Assembly (NCBI GenBank): GCA_018398575.1 | Contig: JAGTXZ010000021.1 | Span: 868,001 to 932,000, forward strand | DNA length: 64,000 nt | Source: Ampelomyces quisqualis | Lineage: Eukaryota > Ascomycota > Dothideomycetes > Pleosporales > Phaeosphaeriaceae | Reading direction: 5' to 3' | The notes under the pieces: model-generated | Told to the model about the DNA's origin: nothing | Seen by the model: only the letters and a program-made list of their open reading frames with translations | Database searches by the model: none | Position numbers and translations under genes: made by a program | In this document: in pieces, positions 56,038 through 64,000 of the stretch | Layout: each line of letters starts with the position of its first letter | Position numbering within the stretch: the stretch's first letter is position 1

Positions 56038-57777
56038 ATGGCGAATCCCCCTACGCCCAAGTCCCTGCAGGATCTCTTGGCTGAGCAGCTACCCCAAGGC
56101 GTGCCTTTCACCTTCTATCACTACTCGACTCCTCCCACCAAATCCGCCGCCGTCTTCTCCGCACCGCCGCATGCAAAGCCCGAACGGACATACTGCGAGT
56201 CGCATTTGCTTGCGGCCTCGATAGAACGAACCCACGTGGAGCAATCTGGCCTGCCCGAGGAGCTACTCGTTCTTGCCATTGAAGTCTTGATCTACACCAC
56301 CCGCAGCCTGACCACTATCTTCGTATCCAAAGCCGACTCGACGGGCTGTCTATCCGAGCTACAAATACCGCCGTCGCAATCCAGCTCGCCTCTGAAGGTC
56401 ATATGCGGGACGTTCGTGTCATGGCTAGCCAGGGAACGGCAGAGAGAAGGAAGGAGATTGGTCGTTTCACTGTTTGCGCGAGCCCAGGACCAATATCTCT
56501 TTCCAGCGAGCATTGACAACAAGAACAAACATGTTCTAGACGACAGAGGACTGGTAAAGTGGTGGTGTAGGGTACTAGATCCAATGGTCTGTCAATACAA
56601 GGCTGAAGAGGAGCGGAGGCCTTTCGCAGAACGATTGAAGGAGGGCGCCAACACGCACAACAATAAGCCTGAATCTGTGTCGGAAGCGACTGCGAAAGGC
56701 TACCTCGTAATTCCAGGCTTCGATTCTCATGACACGCTTCGATATACTCCTCCCTCCCCCGTACCGAACGCGCCGCGCCGGTGGGCTAGCACGCACCCAC
56801 TTCTCCAAATTGCTCCCCACCCAGCCGCGCCGCCCCGCTGTCTTGTACCTCACTTTCCAGACGATCCAAAGGCAAGATTCCTCGATGAACTTGACGAGGA
56901 GCTTCCAGACCGAGGGTCTGACGCTATGGCGGCTGAAGGCGGCACCCCTTCGAAAAGCAATGGTATCTGGAAGAGTGTCAAGACCTTGGACCAATTCTGG
57001 GAATTCATGGCTTTCCGGCAAGAGTGCTCATCCGGAAGGATTGTGGGATTCATATGGGTTGTCATCACCCCCGAACAGCCTTCGATACCTGAGGAGGGCG
57101 AGGAAGAGGCGTCACAGCAGATGACATCCCAGCCATTACCCCAAAATGGTTTGCAGGGAAGTGGGCGTAACCCAGGGAGGAAGACAAAAGCTAAACGGAA
57201 AACGAAGTCGAAAACAGAGTATGGCCCGATCCCTCTCAAGCTACCACGGATAAAACAAACCTCTTCCAATCTGTCCACTGCCTCGAGTGCTTCTGGACAG
57301 TCAGCAGCCAAGGAGGTGCCCGAGAACAGCCCGTATTATAAATGGCCATCGCAATCGAGAGGCACCATATGCTTCTCGACCAAAGACTACAATCGTGCTC
57401 ATGAGATTCTGATTCACCAGAACTTTGGCACCCCGGCTTCTACAGTCAAGGCTACAAAGCGATGGAGAGACGAAATTGCTGTTCTCGGAGGAACGGAAAA
57501 AGCATGGGGTTGGACAGTAACTGGAGCGAAAGAGCATGTGGCTACGGCGCGACCTGTGAGCGGAGGTACTCCCGTGACGACCGTCATGGGTGTGCGAAAG
57601 AAGAGAAAGCCCGATGTACCTGCGGGGTCTGCCGCTCACTCTTCTGAGGGGATCCGAGATCTTGGACCAAATTCGGTGAGGAAGAAGCCCAAGATCGAGG
57701 CTGCACCAATTGTGGAAGTCACAAATGGTGTGAACACGCTGCCAGCAGGCTTGGTACGGAAGAAGCCCAAGGTTTGA
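56038..57777 (+). CDS. RTT109: Histone acetyltransferase Rtt109 (KAT11)
   Basis: Nuclear acetyltransferase that, with Asf1 or Vps75, acetylates newly made histone H3 at Lys56 and Lys9/27. One uninterrupted frame, 579 residues, starting MANPPTPKSLQDLLAEQLP; a longer frame upstream is ignored because the family starts here. Signature blocks in order: GVPFTFYHYSTPPTK, EVLIYTTRSLTTIFVSKADS, RRLVVSLFARAQDQYLFPAS, KHVLDDRGLVKWWCRVLDP, and PPRCLVPHFPDDPKARFLDE. The C-terminal third is basic with likely nuclear localisation signals (KTKAKRKTKSK) and a repeated VRKKPK/VRKKRK motif, three copies in the last 65 residues. It acts upstream of CAF-1, whose large subunit is also in this window. Confidence 0.93.
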   Translation: MANPPTPKSLQDLLAEQLPQGVPFTFYHYSTPPTKSAAVFSAPPHAKPERTYCESHLLAASIERTHVEQSGLPEELLVLAIEVLIYTTRSLTTIFVSKADSTGCLSELQIPPSQSSSPLKVICGTFVSWLARERQREGRRLVVSLFARAQDQYLFPASIDNKNKHVLDDRGLVKWWCRVLDPMVCQYKAEEERRPFAERLKEGANTHNNKPESVSEATAKGYLVIPGFDSHDTLRYTPPSPVPNAPRRWASTHPLLQIAPHPAAPPRCLVPHFPDDPKARFLDELDEELPDRGSDAMAAEGGTPSKSNGIWKSVKTLDQFWEFMAFRQECSSGRIVGFIWVVITPEQPSIPEEGEEEASQQMTSQPLPQNGLQGSGRNPGRKTKAKRKTKSKTEYGPIPLKLPRIKQTSSNLSTASSASGQSAAKEVPENSPYYKWPSQSRGTICFSTKDYNRAHEILIHQNFGTPASTVKATKRWRDEIAVLGGTEKAWGWTVTGAKEHVATARPVSGGTPVTTVMGVRKKRKPDVPAGSAAHSSEGIRDLGPNSVRKKPKIEAAPIVEVTNGVNTLPAGLVRKKPKV

Positions 57778-58071
57778 AAGTGATTTCAGTATTCCTCGTG
57801 GTCATTGAAGGACTCTGAGTAACTTTTGCGTATTAGCGTGGCGTTCAAACTTGCACCTCAGGATTTACTGGGTCATTGTTTCTTATTTCCTACTGGAATC
57901 TTTTGGACAGCATTCCTAGCTTTCGAGCAAATCTCAATTGGACATTTTGTGATGCCGCGCGCTAGCGCCTACACGTGACGTGTTGCAACTGCCAAACTCC
58001 GCACACCCCCGAGCCCGCAGCCACCGAGTACATCCCTCCCTCTAACCGACCCCTTCGCATACGATTCGCGC

Positions 58072-59830
58072 ATGCGCGCGTTCGCCCTCAGCACCGAGAC
58101 ACGTGATGTCTCTTTGCTGCGCACTCTCATCGCTACCGGCTTTCTGATCTGGTTTGTTGTCGTCTGGGCGGTGTGCGCGATTGGGTTCACGCAGCTGTAC
58201 GCAAGAACACAGCAAGTGATTTGGTAACAAGATTAACGCGCGCAGATTTCGATACAACTGGAAACGACCACAGCCCGCGTTTTGCCTTACGAAGGATGAG
58301 GAAGAAGATCTACCTCACGTGACCGTTATTCGTCCCGTCAAAGGCCTCGAGCCACGCTTGTACGAATGCCTTGCCTGCAGTCTCCGTCAGACATACCCGC
58401 GGGGCAAAATTGATACCGTGTTCTGCGTGTCTTCGCGCTCCGATCCCGCCTTTCCTATCCTAGAGCGCTTGTGTGAAGACTTTCAACATGTCAACGTGCG
58501 CATTCTGGTCGAAGAGGAGGACCCCGTGTTGCTGAAGAACAAGAACTCGCTGGGACCGAACCCCAAGATCCGAAACATGAGTCGCGCATACAGAGAAGCA
58601 AAGGGTGATATCGTCTGGATCCTGGACTGTAATGTCTGGGCGGGCAAGGGCGTATGCGGACGTCTGATCGACCTGCTTTGCGGATACAAGGACGACAAAC
58701 ATGGCGCGGTAAGGAAGTTCAAGTTCGTCCACCAGACACCCGTAGCCGTGGACATGGATGCGCAAGGCATGACTGTGGAAGAACGCAAGCGACTGCTTGG
58801 AGGACGACCCGCGCAGGACATGGACGCAACGGACATTGCAGCAAGCACTTCCTCAGACCCCCGCAACCATGCCAACAGCATGCTGCGAAGAGTCATGCAG
58901 CGAGGTGGTGGGCGGCTCGATGAGGCCTTCCTCTCCTCTTCACACGCCAAGTTCTATAATGCCATCAACACCGTCGCCATTGCGCCTTGCATCATCGGCA
59001 AAAGCACCATGTTCCGCCGCTCACAGCTCGACTACATCACCTCGTCGAACCCTGAGCGCGCTCCTGGTATCGACTTTTTCTCCGACAACATCTGTGAGGA
59101 CCACCTGATTGGCGACGCGTTATGGAAGCAACCGCAGGCATTCGAGAAACCCGGTTTCTGTCCTTTGCCCGGTGCTCAAAAGATATCATGGGGCAAGCAC
59201 GCAATGCTCTTTGGTGACTTCTGCTTCCAGCCCATCAGCCACACACCCGTCATGGCCTACATGGACCGCCGCATCCGCTGGCTGCGGGTCCGTAAATTCA
59301 CCGTCACACTAGCAACCTTTGTCGAGCCAGGCACCGAGAGCATTCTTTGTAGTCTCTACGGTGCATATGCTATGACGACTCTGTCCTTCTTCCAACACGT
59401 CAGCATCCCACCTACCTGGCTCTCATTTTGCCTCGTATGGCTCGTCAACATGAGTATATGGTGCGCAGTCGACTACATCCAATACCTCCTCCTGCACTCC
59501 GCCAAGACTGTCGAAATTGACGCCGACACGCCCGACTTTATTCTCCCGCAGCGCTCGGCGGCAGCTTATCACCAGTCCGATACACTAAAGCCTTTGCTCG
59601 GCGACAAGACACCCAAAGAACCGAGCTTACTCGACGGCGCGCGCCGAAACTTTGGAGAATTCTTCGCTGCGTGGTTGGGCCGAGAGATGAGCGCGTTGCC
59701 GATTTGGATCATTGCATTTTGGGGCGGCGTCACAGTTGAGTGGAGGGGCAGGAAATTCTGGGTCGGACTAGATATGAAGGTCCATGAAATCTTGCCTGCG
59801 GCGGAGCAAGATCAAAAGCGCAGCATGTAA
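58072..59830 (+). CDS. Ceramide glucosyltransferase (glucosylceramide synthase, GT21)
   Basis: Transfers glucose from UDP-glucose to ceramide in the Golgi/ER membrane; glucosylceramide matters for hyphal growth and as a target of plant defensins. Exons 58072-58196 and 58246-59830 give 569 residues. The first exon encodes an N-terminal membrane anchor (LIATGFLIWFVVVWAVCAIG). Catalytic signatures: VTVIRPVKGLEP, the D2 motif DCNVW, the D3 motif EDHLIGDALWK, and (Q/R)xxRW as RRIRW. Two or three hydrophobic segments follow in the C-terminal half (for example WLSFCLVWLVNMSIWCAV, LPIWIIAFWGG). A Ser/Asp insert between D2 and D3 (residues about 165-220) is usual for the fungal enzymes. The start is the ATG that opens the anchor exon; the intron has gtacgc/cgcag borders. 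Confidence 0.93.
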
Positions 59831-60968
59831 ATTGCCCATGTACATAGATTTAGACGAGACACGTGGCCGTGGGAAAAGCAAGACCCTTTTAAGATCCCAT
59901 GACCTCCTCACACCACTTTCTTCCCTTTTTTTTTCCGCATTAGTCCCACGTCCTAGCACCTCGCACCAGTGACATGTCATTCCACGTCTACCCATACCCA
60001 GCATAGCCCTTTTTCACATGGTCGTATGTTACCAAGTATTTCCCAGCGAGGAAATCGTCCGTTGTACTAGATTAGATGTACTGCACGGCTGCATGGTACA
60101 TTGACAAGATCCCTTCCTTTCCCTTTCTTTCCTTTCCTACGCCTTCCTTCTTTCGCAGCGAACGGGGACGGAAGCTACGGGGACGAAAGCTACGGGGACG
60201 AAAGCTACGGGGACGAAAGCTACGGGGACGAAAGCTACGGGGACGAAAGCTACGGGGACGAAAGCTACAGGGACGAAAGCTACAGGGACCTATCATTGTT
60301 TCCCCCCTGGCCTGTACATCGAGGTAGTAAGCCGTAGCTGTTTTTCTTTGCCCCCCCCTCCCAAAAAGGCAGAAGTGTTTGTGGCGTGGGCAGCGGAGGA
60401 AGGATCAGAGTAGATTTTTCTGCGCGGATGTTTGTGGGGTGTGTAGGCATGTTGTGTATAGGTTTTGTCAACAGGTTTATGGCGCGCGGAAGCCTCGGGG
60501 GTGAATCGCTGCTGGAATCAATGTGTTGTGGGGTGTGTAGTTTGTGAATGTATTGTACTGCAAAGAAAGAGCTGGGATGGTGGTATCTGTATTACCTTGT
60601 TGGGTGCCAGTCTGATACGCGGGTTTTTTTGGTGAGCTTGGGTGCTGTTTTATTGACTGTGCAACTGAGAATACGCGTATGTATGGTATGTACATGTATA
60701 CAGTGCTTTGCTCTAGAAGCGTGTAGGCAAAGAAGAAGAAAAACCCCTCCTTGGGAAGGGTAGTAGTAGTACCAGTAGATCAGTGAAGAAAGAATGTGAA
60801 AAAAAGATGGATTTCAAACGCCATGAATGCTCACGCGCAAAGCCACTCCCTACCTCTAACAAGGTGTCTAAAAAGGTCCCCATGTATAAAAATAACCTCC
60901 TACCAAAACAACAAACGTCCATCTATATGCCCCCAGGGCAAAGGAAAAACGACACCCACACAGGAATC
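59831..60968. other. Convergent intergenic region
   Basis: 3' flanks of two convergent genes (glucosyltransferase and TRK). Apart from the 15-bp minisatellite I see poly-T and C-rich tracts and no supported gene. Confidence 0.6.
60164..60290 (+). repeat. 15-bp minisatellite, eight units
   Basis: Eight units of GGGGACGAAAGCTAC (60164-60283) plus a partial seven-base unit. The first unit has GGAAG and the last begins with A instead of G; the rest are identical. All frames are kept open by the period, which creates spurious ORFs of the type GRKLR and SYGDE on the plus strand. Confidence 0.97.
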
Positions 60969-63581
60969 CTAAGCCCTCTTTTCCCCATGTCTTACGCCAC
61001 TCGGCCCCGCGCTAAACGCCCCGCTCAGAATCCTCCGCAGTTGCTTCGGCTTGAAGCGATCAGCCGCCGACGGCCGTCTCGCGTCGCCAGACATGCTACT
61101 CCTCCTACTCATTCCCGTACCTTGTCTCTGCAGCGCGCCTGTGGCAGACAAATCCATGGTCAGCGCAGCAATGTCCATATTCGAACCCCGTCGGGCTCTG
61201 CGCGTTGCGTCTTCGTTTTCCTTTTGGTGAAGGGATTCGGACGGGAGTAAGATGGCGCGATCGAGGGCGTACGGCAGGCCTCTGTGTCGTCCGCGGATTT
61301 GCATCGCGATGACAATCAGCTTGGAGAGGGTGCGGAATTGTCCTGAGAAGGACGTGTTGGTTTGCGGGAAGCCTAGACTCAAGCCGACGGTGCCGTATGC
61401 GGATACGATTTCGAAGAGGACGGAGAACAGGGAGAAGGAGTATTCATTCGTGTTTTCAAGGCGCGCGCCTTCGATGATGGCGATGAGGAAGAAGCCCAGG
61501 AAAACGAACCACAAGTCGAAGGAGAGTTGGCGACGCAAGTGGTGAGACAGGTATGAAGAGTGTTCGTCGTCGTCGTTGTCAGCCCAGACGCCTAGCGACT
61601 TTTCTTCGTAGACATTGGTTTGCCGCATGGACATGGCAATGGGGAAAATCGATATGTACATCATGATCAGGTAGCTAACCTGGATAGCGGGGTGGAGGTC
61701 CGCGATGTTGACGACGGCAAAGCCTGCTGTGCGGGTGGCGGCGGCTTGGAAGAGGCCTGCGAGGAAACGGAAGCCTGGGGGCAGGGCGGTAACGGTTTCG
61801 TCGTTGAGATCGAGAATGATGAAAAAGATTAGGTCGATGCCGTTGAGGCCTATCAAGACCCAAAAAAGCCACCAATTGGCTTTGCTGGGGAAAAGCAGTG
61901 TGAAGCATCGACGGGGGTGGTCGAGGAGGAATCTGAGTTCTTCCCATTTCGCCGAGCCTTTGGGCATGCAGATTGAGCACAGCCAGATTACGAACCGCAG
62001 CATGCAGGGGAAACCCGTGTTGCCGATGATGATGAGAAATGTGCCGAGGACAAGAGGCAGCACGGCGAATTGGAAGGATATCATGGAGTCGGGCGTGAGG
62101 GTGAAGCCCAGATCGTTGAACATGGATGCCGGAGTGAAGATGCCCCACCAGTAAGGATTGATGCCGACTTTCTCGACGACAGCTCTGTACGTGGGTGTGT
62201 ACCGGATCCAAGGTGTGAGGCACGCCATACCCAAGAGGTGGAAGCCGACAAAGTATACCGTCAGTACCAACGCGAGCATTTTCAGCGCCCGATATTCGAT
62301 GCCCCCGAGCTCTTCTCGTTGCTCTTCTGAGAGATCTACAAAGTTCGAGTTGCGACCAATAGTAGGTGTCCAGCTGAGATATGGCATGGGGTCCTCGTCT
62401 TCCTCCTTGGTCCGCGTGAGGAAACTTCCAAATGTCTTGGACCCCGACTGGAGACGCAGCACTCCGGTCGATGCCGCTGCGTTGTTGTCATTGCTACTAT
62501 TGATCTCTGCGCCTGTTGCACGGCCTCTGTTGTAAACGGACACACCGCTAATAGGACGCTGTCGACTGGGCACGTCGATAGTGATGTGGTACTTCATGGG
62601 ATGATCATCTCCGTTGATCAGCTCTGGAGGAACGGAATTCGATCGATTGCGCCTTGGGTGTGAATCTTGCGACAAGCCGCTCATGACTCTGTCCAACTTG
62701 TCGTCTTCGTCTCTGACTTCTTCTGGCTTCAAGCCGAGATCGTAATCTCGTGGCCCGGGGATGCGCAGAGGGCCCTTTTGTTTGGATTCCCGCTGCTTCT
62801 CCACAAAAGCAATGCTGTGTTCGCGATTCTTCTCGGGAAGACGGTCTGACGGAGATTCCACAGAGTCGCGTAATCTGTGCTGCTCACGCTGCCGAGGAGT
62901 AGCGAGGTTGTCTGCCCACACCACATTGGACGCAACCTGATGCACCGGTGTCATAGGCCGCTCGAGGGGATCCATCTCGTCATCATGTGCGGGCTTGTTC
63001 GTGCGGATACCAGCGTTGCCGGTGCCATCGGTGAAGGCATGCTCGTCCTCGATTGTGCCGCCTTCGGCATGCCCATTTGTGTGCCTCATGACGTGAATCT
63101 GCCGATCGCCCACGCCGCGCTCCTCCTGGCTGAGATGACGTTCAACCCCTTCCCTCATATCGCTCTTCATCCTCGACATGGTGCGTGTATGGCGAGCGCT
63201 GCGGGCGTCGATGACGACATTCTGGAAGCGCTTCTCGAACCAGTACAAGCGGATGAAGACGACAAACGTGTTGATGAAGATGGGCGTGCACATGCAGGTG
63301 GAGATGAGCATCCAGACCTGCACATGCAACGGCAGCAGATTGACGTCGACCGTGTTGAGTCCACTCTGTGTCGACGCTCCGCTGGCAAAGAACAGCGCGT
63401 CAATGTACGCCAGGTCGCTGCCGCTGAACATAATCACGGACCCGAGTAAGGTGTGGAAGAGAATGTACGCATAGTGCAGCGTTATGAAGTTGGCGCTCGG
63501 CTTCAACCACGCCGCTGTTTTGACCCTTGGCATGCGCGCTTTGCACCACGCGAGCGTCGATATCCACGGCCCGAACACCAT
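60969..63581 (-). CDS. TRK-type potassium transporter
   Basis: High-affinity K+ uptake at the plasma membrane. One exon, 870 residues from the first in-frame ATG (MVFGPWISTLAW); upstream extension is possible only from a TTG. The four pore loops of the HKT/Trk fold are visible: FASGASTQSGLNTVD, MFNDLGFTLTPDSM, AAATRTAGFAVVNI, and SAYGTVGLSLG. Each lies between pairs of hydrophobic helices. A long hydrophilic cytosolic loop (about residues 130-450) separates the first and second repeat, as in fungal Trk1/Trk2. The C terminus is basic with Arg/Ser-rich regulatory-type sequence (RRSSMSGDARRPS). Convergent with the glucosyltransferase gene. Confidence 0.93.
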   Translation of the reverse strand: MVFGPWISTLAWCKARMPRVKTAAWLKPSANFITLHYAYILFHTLLGSVIMFSGSDLAYIDALFFASGASTQSGLNTVDVNLLPLHVQVWMLISTCMCTPIFINTFVVFIRLYWFEKRFQNVVIDARSARHTRTMSRMKSDMREGVERHLSQEERGVGDRQIHVMRHTNGHAEGGTIEDEHAFTDGTGNAGIRTNKPAHDDEMDPLERPMTPVHQVASNVVWADNLATPRQREQHRLRDSVESPSDRLPEKNREHSIAFVEKQRESKQKGPLRIPGPRDYDLGLKPEEVRDEDDKLDRVMSGLSQDSHPRRNRSNSVPPELINGDDHPMKYHITIDVPSRQRPISGVSVYNRGRATGAEINSSNDNNAAASTGVLRLQSGSKTFGSFLTRTKEEDEDPMPYLSWTPTIGRNSNFVDLSEEQREELGGIEYRALKMLALVLTVYFVGFHLLGMACLTPWIRYTPTYRAVVEKVGINPYWWGIFTPASMFNDLGFTLTPDSMISFQFAVLPLVLGTFLIIIGNTGFPCMLRFVIWLCSICMPKGSAKWEELRFLLDHPRRCFTLLFPSKANWWLFWVLIGLNGIDLIFFIILDLNDETVTALPPGFRFLAGLFQAAATRTAGFAVVNIADLHPAIQVSYLIMMYISIFPIAMSMRQTNVYEEKSLGVWADNDDDEHSSYLSHHLRRQLSFDLWFVFLGFFLIAIIEGARLENTNEYSFSLFSVLFEIVSAYGTVGLSLGFPQTNTSFSGQFRTLSKLIVIAMQIRGRHRGLPYALDRAILLPSESLHQKENEDATRRARRGSNMDIAALTMDLSATGALQRQGTGMSRRSSMSGDARRPSAADRFKPKQLRRILSGAFSAGPSGVRHGEKRA

Positions 63582-64000
63582 GGTTGCCGCCTCTCCTTGA
63601 CCGCGTGGGGGATTGTCTGTCGTCGAGCGGCCGGCGGGCCCCGGGAGTGGATGGGCGGGGGGTTGGCGGCGGGCTGGAGTGTCGGCGGTGGGTGATGCCG
63701 CCGTGTGTTTGGGCAAGGAAAGGAGGATACGAAGATACAGAGCGCAACCGACCTCACTGCAACTGTCTCCTTGCTAACGGAGCGACCCGGTATCTAGCGC
63801 CTCGCGTGGTTTCGGATGTGAGTCGCGTCATGCTGGAGAAGGGGATTGTCAAACAACGGGACGAGGAGGCTAAGCCGCAGGGTCGGTCGTTGTGGCTGTG
63901 GCTGTGGGTTCGAATGACGGTTCCCGGGTTGAGACCTGACCTGGACGCGCCGAAAGTTTACTCCGTGCCGTCAAATCACGTCGGCTACCCAGCTGCTTGG
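63582..64000. other. Upstream region of the TRK gene
   Basis: G/C-rich promoter and 5' UTR of the leftward TRK gene at first, then ordinary intergenic DNA to the window end. A tactccgtg motif lies near 63959. No gene seen. Confidence 0.6.

Noticed and set aside
60072..60337. ORFs made of GRKLR, SYGDE or SFRPR repeats
   Set aside because: Translation of the 15-bp minisatellite in three frames; a by-product of the period.

Overview
This window is from a filamentous ascomycete, most likely a Dothideomycete. The genes carry short introns (about 38-55 nt) with fungal GT..AG signals and CTAAC/CTGAC-type branch points. The gene set (SPO11, CAF-1 large subunit, siderophore transporter, MRPL15, RTT109, glucosylceramide synthase, TRK transporter) is typical of Pezizomycotina. 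A large block shows the signature of repeat-induced point mutation (RIP).

Layout. (1) 1-17.5 kb is a GC-equilibrated gene block. It holds a hypothetical Ser/Ala-rich protein, SPO11 and CAF-1 p150 (divergent), a membrane-anchored pepsin-fold protein that lacks both catalytic Asp motifs, a 1,203-aa single-pass membrane protein, and a siderophore-iron MFS transporter with an exact SreA-type GATA site upstream. (2) 17.7-49.9 kb is a RIP-degraded island, nearly free of ORFs, made of nested transposons. It opens with a 21-bp minisatellite. Next comes a Ty3/Gypsy chromovirus (element 2, 18,537-32,296) whose 5' LTR is split by a second Gypsy element (element 1, 18,603-25,378, duplicated AGCGT). After it lie a tnp2-type (CACTA/EnSpm-like) transposase relic, an unassigned stretch, and a third Gypsy chromovirus (element 3, 40,968-48,368, duplicated ATTCC) that contains a solo LTR of its own family (44,491-44,789, duplicated TCTAT). 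The island ends with a P-loop NTPase relic and a degenerate repeat whose last copy has escaped RIP. (3) 49.9-54.9 kb is gene-poor but not RIP-mutated; it has one MITE-like fold-back element and one candidate small secreted protein. (4) 54.9-64 kb is again gene-dense: MRPL15 and RTT109 (divergent), ceramide glucosyltransferase, a 15-bp minisatellite and a TRK K+ transporter.

Main discovery. All three Gypsy elements carry an extra, antisense gene relic at the same place, between the integrase/chromodomain end of pol and the 3' LTR. In element 1 it has the full spacing of a Zn(II)2Cys6 cluster (one Cys codon reads Tyr, as RIP would cause) followed by a coiled coil. In element 3 it has the same first half (C-x2-C-x6-C) followed by a coiled coil. 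In element 2 it is a Cys-containing and Lys/Ala-rich basic protein. This looks like a retroelement-borne regulatory or nucleic-acid-binding accessory gene.

Functional links. CAF-1 (5.3-7.2 kb) and Rtt109 (56-57.8 kb) act in the same H3K56-acetylation/nucleosome-assembly pathway. SPO11 makes meiotic double-strand breaks, and RIP itself occurs premeiotically, so the island implies a sexual cycle in this lineage. All homology calls are from reading motifs by eye; no search was run.
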